Below, piece after piece: positions 30,919-33,489 of a stretch of DNA of 33,489 nucleotides. The translations under genes and the position numbers were made by a program. The DNA lies in the NCBI GenBank assembly GCA_024710805.1, contig JANJUB010000144.1, positions 1 through 33,489 on the forward strand. The letters are read 5' to 3'. How positions within the stretch are numbered: the first letter of the stretch is position 1; each line of letters opens with the position of its first letter. This DNA comes from Fimbriimonadaceae bacterium. GTDB taxonomy: Bacteria; Armatimonadota; Fimbriimonadia; Fimbriimonadales; Fimbriimonadaceae. The notes under the pieces are model-generated. The model made no database searches and had not been told where the DNA came from. It was given only the letters and a program-made list of their open reading frames with translations.

Positions 30919-31127
30919 CCGCCGCTTACTGGTTTGATATTTACGGACTTGCTTGGTACAAGCCGGGATACGACTGGCACACGAACGTTTACTGGCAGAA
31001 TCCAGCGGGAGGTGGAGTCTTTTACGGACTTTGCTACGACGACGCAACCCCTGCGGTTGCGCCATGGGCTGACAATACCGAGCAAGGAGTCACGAAGGAG
31101 ATTCTTGATCCCTATTTGTACGAGTGA
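30919..31127 (+). pseudogene. Coding-like fragment without a start codon
   Basis: From just after the zinc-ribbon stop to the TGA at 31127 one frame reads without a stop. It encodes a convincing protein tail rich in Tyr and Trp (AYWFDIYGLAWYKPGYDWH, then VYWQNPAGGGVFYGLCYDD). No ATG or GTG is in this frame, and the only TTG is near the end; further left the frame lies over the zinc-ribbon gene. I read it as the 3' remnant of a gene joined here by deletion or recombination. The base composition is somewhat richer in A and T than in the neighbours. Its last codons hold the Shine-Dalgarno site of the next gene. I do not recognise the family. Confidence 0.55.
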
Positions 31128-31131
31128 GGAG
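31126..31131 (+). promoter_or_regulatory. Shine-Dalgarno site for the gene at 31136 (GAGGAG)
   Basis: GAGGAG lies four bases before the ATG at 31136 and overlaps the stop codon of the broken frame upstream. It favours the ATG over the in-frame GTG at 31124 and suggests that the gene was once downstream in an operon. Confidence 0.6.
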
Positions 31132-31135
31132 AACT

Positions 31136-31903
31136 ATGTTTATTTACTTCTATCAGCATATTGGGGACTTCATCCCGGTCAGCAAGATCGAGGAAGCTGG
31201 GTACCGAGGCACGGTGGCCTCAGATCCCGCTCGAAGTGAGACGGCAATCTTGGTTGGAAGACAGCCGGGCGGCAGATCCTTAATGGTGAGAGTTGACCCT
31301 GAGGAAGCCACACCCAATGGACGATTGATCGAAGGGCCGCATTCCGCGAGCTATAAAGATGGGACGACACCGCCATCGGGCATGTCCATGGAAACCGACA
31401 GCTACTTTGTCATCAGGAACGGTCGACTGTCTCTGAGCGCAATCACCCGGTATGAATGGGTTCAGTTCTCGATGACTGGCCCCAATCGCACTACTTCAGA
31501 GGGCTATCGTGAGAAGCTCGAACATGACTGGACGAACGACCAGAAGTTCGCGGAGCGTATTGTCCGCCGTAGCCTCGCGATGACGGCTGGACAGCGCATT
31601 GGCGACCTGAAGAGCCGAACCGTGGCCGGGTCAAGTGTTTCCGCCGGCGTGTGCCGGAAGAGCGATCGGGTGTTTGGCGACCTTGCCGCATGGTGCTCCG
31701 CTCGCGGGTGGAGCATGACCCACAGCGACGATTACGACTACTACACGTTGCGCAAGGGTGGCAACTACGCCGTGGTGCCGCTCGGCAGCGCCAAGGTCAA
31801 AGTCAACGGTGTCTGGAAGGACGGGGTCGATACGGTCGCGCTCTTCGGCGGCAAGTGGTTCCTCACCCAGCAGGCGTTGGAAGCGATCAAGCAAGGAGAG
31901 TAA
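31136..31903 (+). CDS. Unknown protein with copper-amine-oxidase-N-like C-terminus
   Basis: The 255-residue protein has no signal peptide. I do not recognise the first 165 residues (opening MFIYFYQHIGDFIPVSKIEEAGYRG without a clear fold). The last 70 residues, with SDDYDYYTLRKGGNYAVVPLG, AKVKVNGVWKDGVDTV and FGGKWFLTQQALEAI, resemble the copper-amine-oxidase N-terminal-like domain (PF07833 type). That domain is normally found in exported proteins and does not itself hold copper. The combination could be a recent fusion, because its left neighbour is a broken gene. The start follows a GAGGAG site. Confidence 0.7.
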   Translation: MFIYFYQHIGDFIPVSKIEEAGYRGTVASDPARSETAILVGRQPGGRSLMVRVDPEEATPNGRLIEGPHSASYKDGTTPPSGMSMETDSYFVIRNGRLSLSAITRYEWVQFSMTGPNRTTSEGYREKLEHDWTNDQKFAERIVRRSLAMTAGQRIGDLKSRTVAGSSVSAGVCRKSDRVFGDLAAWCSARGWSMTHSDDYDYYTLRKGGNYAVVPLGSAKVKVNGVWKDGVDTVALFGGKWFLTQQALEAIKQGE

Positions 31904-31978
31904 GCGGGACGGATCGATTCTCTGGGCCGGGACAACACCCCGAACCGACGTTCTCGGCGCGCCCGTCCTAACCGTATC

Positions 31979-33466
31979 GTGATCCTCTCCCTCCTTCTCG
32001 CCGGAACTTGGTTCATAGAGCCAGGCTATGTCACCCGAGACGTCGCCGGATGGCAACTGCATATCCACGACTCTTTCGCGAAGGAGGAGCCCACGACCAA
32101 GGCGGTCGAACTCCTTGAGCGACAACTCAAGGAAGTCGAGCGCGTCGTCCCCGCCAAGGCCGTAGCCGAACTCAAGAAGGTCAAGATTTGGATTTCGCCC
32201 GAGTACAAGGGCATCCCTCCGCGGGCGGAGTACCACCCTGGCGCGCAGTGGCTTCGCGACAACAAGCGGAATCCGGCGATGGCCAAGGGCATCGAGATCA
32301 CCAACGTGAGGATCTTCGAAGCCGAAACTCGGCGGATGCCGAACTTCGCGCTCCACGAACTCGCCCACGCGTACCACGACCGGGTGCTTGAGGGTGGATT
32401 CGGCAACGACGACATCAAGACCACCTACGGCAAGGCATTTGCTGGTGGAAAGTACGACCACGTCGAGCGGCGCGACGCCGAGGGTAAGCGCTCCTTTGAC
32501 CGCGCCTACGCGATGACCACCCCTCAGGAGTACTTCGCCGAACTCACCGAGGCGTACTTCACCACGAACGACTTCTACCCCTTCAAGTGGAGCGAACTCC
32601 TCGCTCACGACCCTGAGGGCTACGCGATGATTCGGCGAGCGTGGGGCGTGACGGACATCTCCGTACCGCCTAGCTCGATCACCTCGAACCCGTTCTATGG
32701 CAAGTTCTTCGACGCCGACGGCTACCCCGTCGTCTCCTCAGCCAAGGTCAACGACTACGCGCTGAAGGAGACCGGCTACCTCATCAATCTGCTTCTCGCC
32801 CGACGGCCCGACATCAAGGCCGCGATGGTGAAGAGCGGATCGCGGATGATCGTGATCGGCCACAACGAGTTCACCACCGACATCCCTGAATACACGTGGC
32901 TTACGCCGAAGGACTTCTGGGATGCCCGCGCCCGAGGACTTGGCGGATCGCGCACCGATCCGGTGTGCAGCTGCGCCGAGGAGAACGTGCTCGGCTACGA
33001 GGGCGACCCCTACTCGACCGAGAGCATCGTGATCCACGAGTTCGCCCACAACATCCACCTGCGCGGGCTGGTCAACATCGACCCAACCTTCGACAAGCGG
33101 CTGCAGGAGACGTACGACGCGGCGATGAAGGCGGGACTGTGGAAGGGCAAGTATGCCAGCACCAACTCCGCCGAGTACTTCGCCGAGGGCGTGCAGTCGT
33201 GGTTCGACAACAACCGCGAGAACGATCACGACCATAACCACGTGAACACCCGCGTCGAGCTCATTGCCTACGATCCCGGTCTGGCCGCGCTTTGCCAAGA
33301 GGTGTTCGGCACCACCGAGCTGAAGTACACGAAGCCGGTCACGCGACTCACAGGCCACCTCGCGGGCTACGACCCAACCACGGCGCCGAAGTTCGCGTGG
33401 CCGGAGCGGCTCGTCAAGGCGCGCGAAGAGATCCGCCGACAAGCGGCTCAACGCGGCGGCGGCTAG
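31979..33466 (+). CDS. Putative secreted tandem zincin metallopeptidase
   Basis: The 495-residue protein contains two zincin-type sites. The first is HELAH (126-130) followed by EYFAELTEAYF (184-194), the second HEFAH (353-357) followed by EYFAEGVQSWF (399-409). In each, HExxH would give two histidine ligands and the later Glu the third, as in gluzincin-like peptidases. The shared order and the repeated YFAE suggest internal duplication. Whether both sites are active is not known. The start is a GTG at 31979, followed at once by a hydrophobic stretch that may be a signal peptide. It has no basic n-region in this form. The gene ends 23 bases from the window edge. Confidence 0.78.
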   Translation: MILSLLLAGTWFIEPGYVTRDVAGWQLHIHDSFAKEEPTTKAVELLERQLKEVERVVPAKAVAELKKVKIWISPEYKGIPPRAEYHPGAQWLRDNKRNPAMAKGIEITNVRIFEAETRRMPNFALHELAHAYHDRVLEGGFGNDDIKTTYGKAFAGGKYDHVERRDAEGKRSFDRAYAMTTPQEYFAELTEAYFTTNDFYPFKWSELLAHDPEGYAMIRRAWGVTDISVPPSSITSNPFYGKFFDADGYPVVSSAKVNDYALKETGYLINLLLARRPDIKAAMVKSGSRMIVIGHNEFTTDIPEYTWLTPKDFWDARARGLGGSRTDPVCSCAEENVLGYEGDPYSTESIVIHEFAHNIHLRGLVNIDPTFDKRLQETYDAAMKAGLWKGKYASTNSAEYFAEGVQSWFDNNRENDHDHNHVNTRVELIAYDPGLAALCQEVFGTTELKYTKPVTRLTGHLAGYDPTTAPKFAWPERLVKAREEIRRQAAQRGGG

Positions 33467-33489
33467 CGCGGTTCGAGGATGCGGACTTC

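Noticed and set aside
30487-31065. 192-codon minus-strand frame across the repeat and zinc-ribbon gene
   Set aside because: It runs through the inverted repeat and antisense to the zinc-ribbon gene; the repeat-encoded part is an artefact.
33463-33489. Eight codons and a stop on the minus strand at the right edge
   Set aside because: Reads EVRILEPR then TAG and may be the end of a convergent gene, but eight residues are too few to support a feature.
1-33489. tRNA, rRNA, CRISPR arrays, insertion sequences, integrases, restriction or defence islands
   Set aside because: I looked for cloverleaf-like sequence, regularly spaced repeats and transposase or integrase motifs on both strands and found none.

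Overview
This is a GC-rich (roughly 60%) bacterial chromosomal window with tightly packed genes, many 4-base start/stop overlaps, and no tRNA, rRNA, CRISPR array, integrase or transposase that I can see. The style is diderm: a complete type II secretion-like (T2SS) operon with a secretin, a lipoprotein and a Tat-exported phosphatase. The T2SS layout, the Gly-rich LTXXQ protein and the domain mix (copper-amine-oxidase-N-like domain, PH-like membrane proteins) remind me of Armatimonadota (Fimbriimonadia). That placement is inference, not shown by a marker in the window.

Layout. 1-1210: end of a small exported protein, then purQ and purS on the minus strand. 1226-2139: rpsR (minus) divergent from hisI (plus). 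2147-6701: Tat-dependent alkaline phosphatase and a GNAT acetyltransferase (minus), then a P1B-4-type metal ATPase and a PH-like membrane protein (plus). 6728-8793: a lone sugar-type ABC permease, an ABM-domain protein and a cold-shock/DUF1294 fusion. 8836-14949: a minus-strand unit of an AddB-like protein, an AddA-like helicase and a nitrilase-family amidohydrolase. 14974-16554: three small proteins, two of them membrane proteins with PH-like domains. 16600-28413: an eleven-gene T2SS-like operon plus a terminal Spy/LTXXQ-like gene, closed by a strong intrinsic terminator. 28538-33466: plus-strand lipoprotein, enolase-superfamily enzyme, ferritin, zinc-ribbon protein, a broken gene, an unknown protein and a tandem zincin.

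How the genes work together. The minus-strand operon encodes a full pseudopilus machine: ATPase GspE, platform GspF, pseudopilins G/H/I/J/K, the L-M-C inner-membrane connector, and secretin D. Its second half keeps the order of pilM(N)-O-P-Q. The prepilin peptidase is not in the window. The last gene encodes an exported Spy/LTXXQ-like protein, four bases after the secretin stop. The AddAB-like pair looks like a helicase-nuclease complex that has lost its nuclease: the AddA-like protein ends after helicase motif VI and the AddB-like protein lacks the catalytic Asp and Lys, while its iron-sulfur cysteines are intact.

The most general signal is in translation initiation. Most genes that start a transcription unit have a -10-like hexamer (TATAAT, TACAAT, TAAAAT, CATAAT, TATCAT, TACACT) only 6-8 bases before the start codon, with no Shine-Dalgarno site between. 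This implies leaderless mRNAs. Several downstream or leadered genes carry clear Shine-Dalgarno sites instead.
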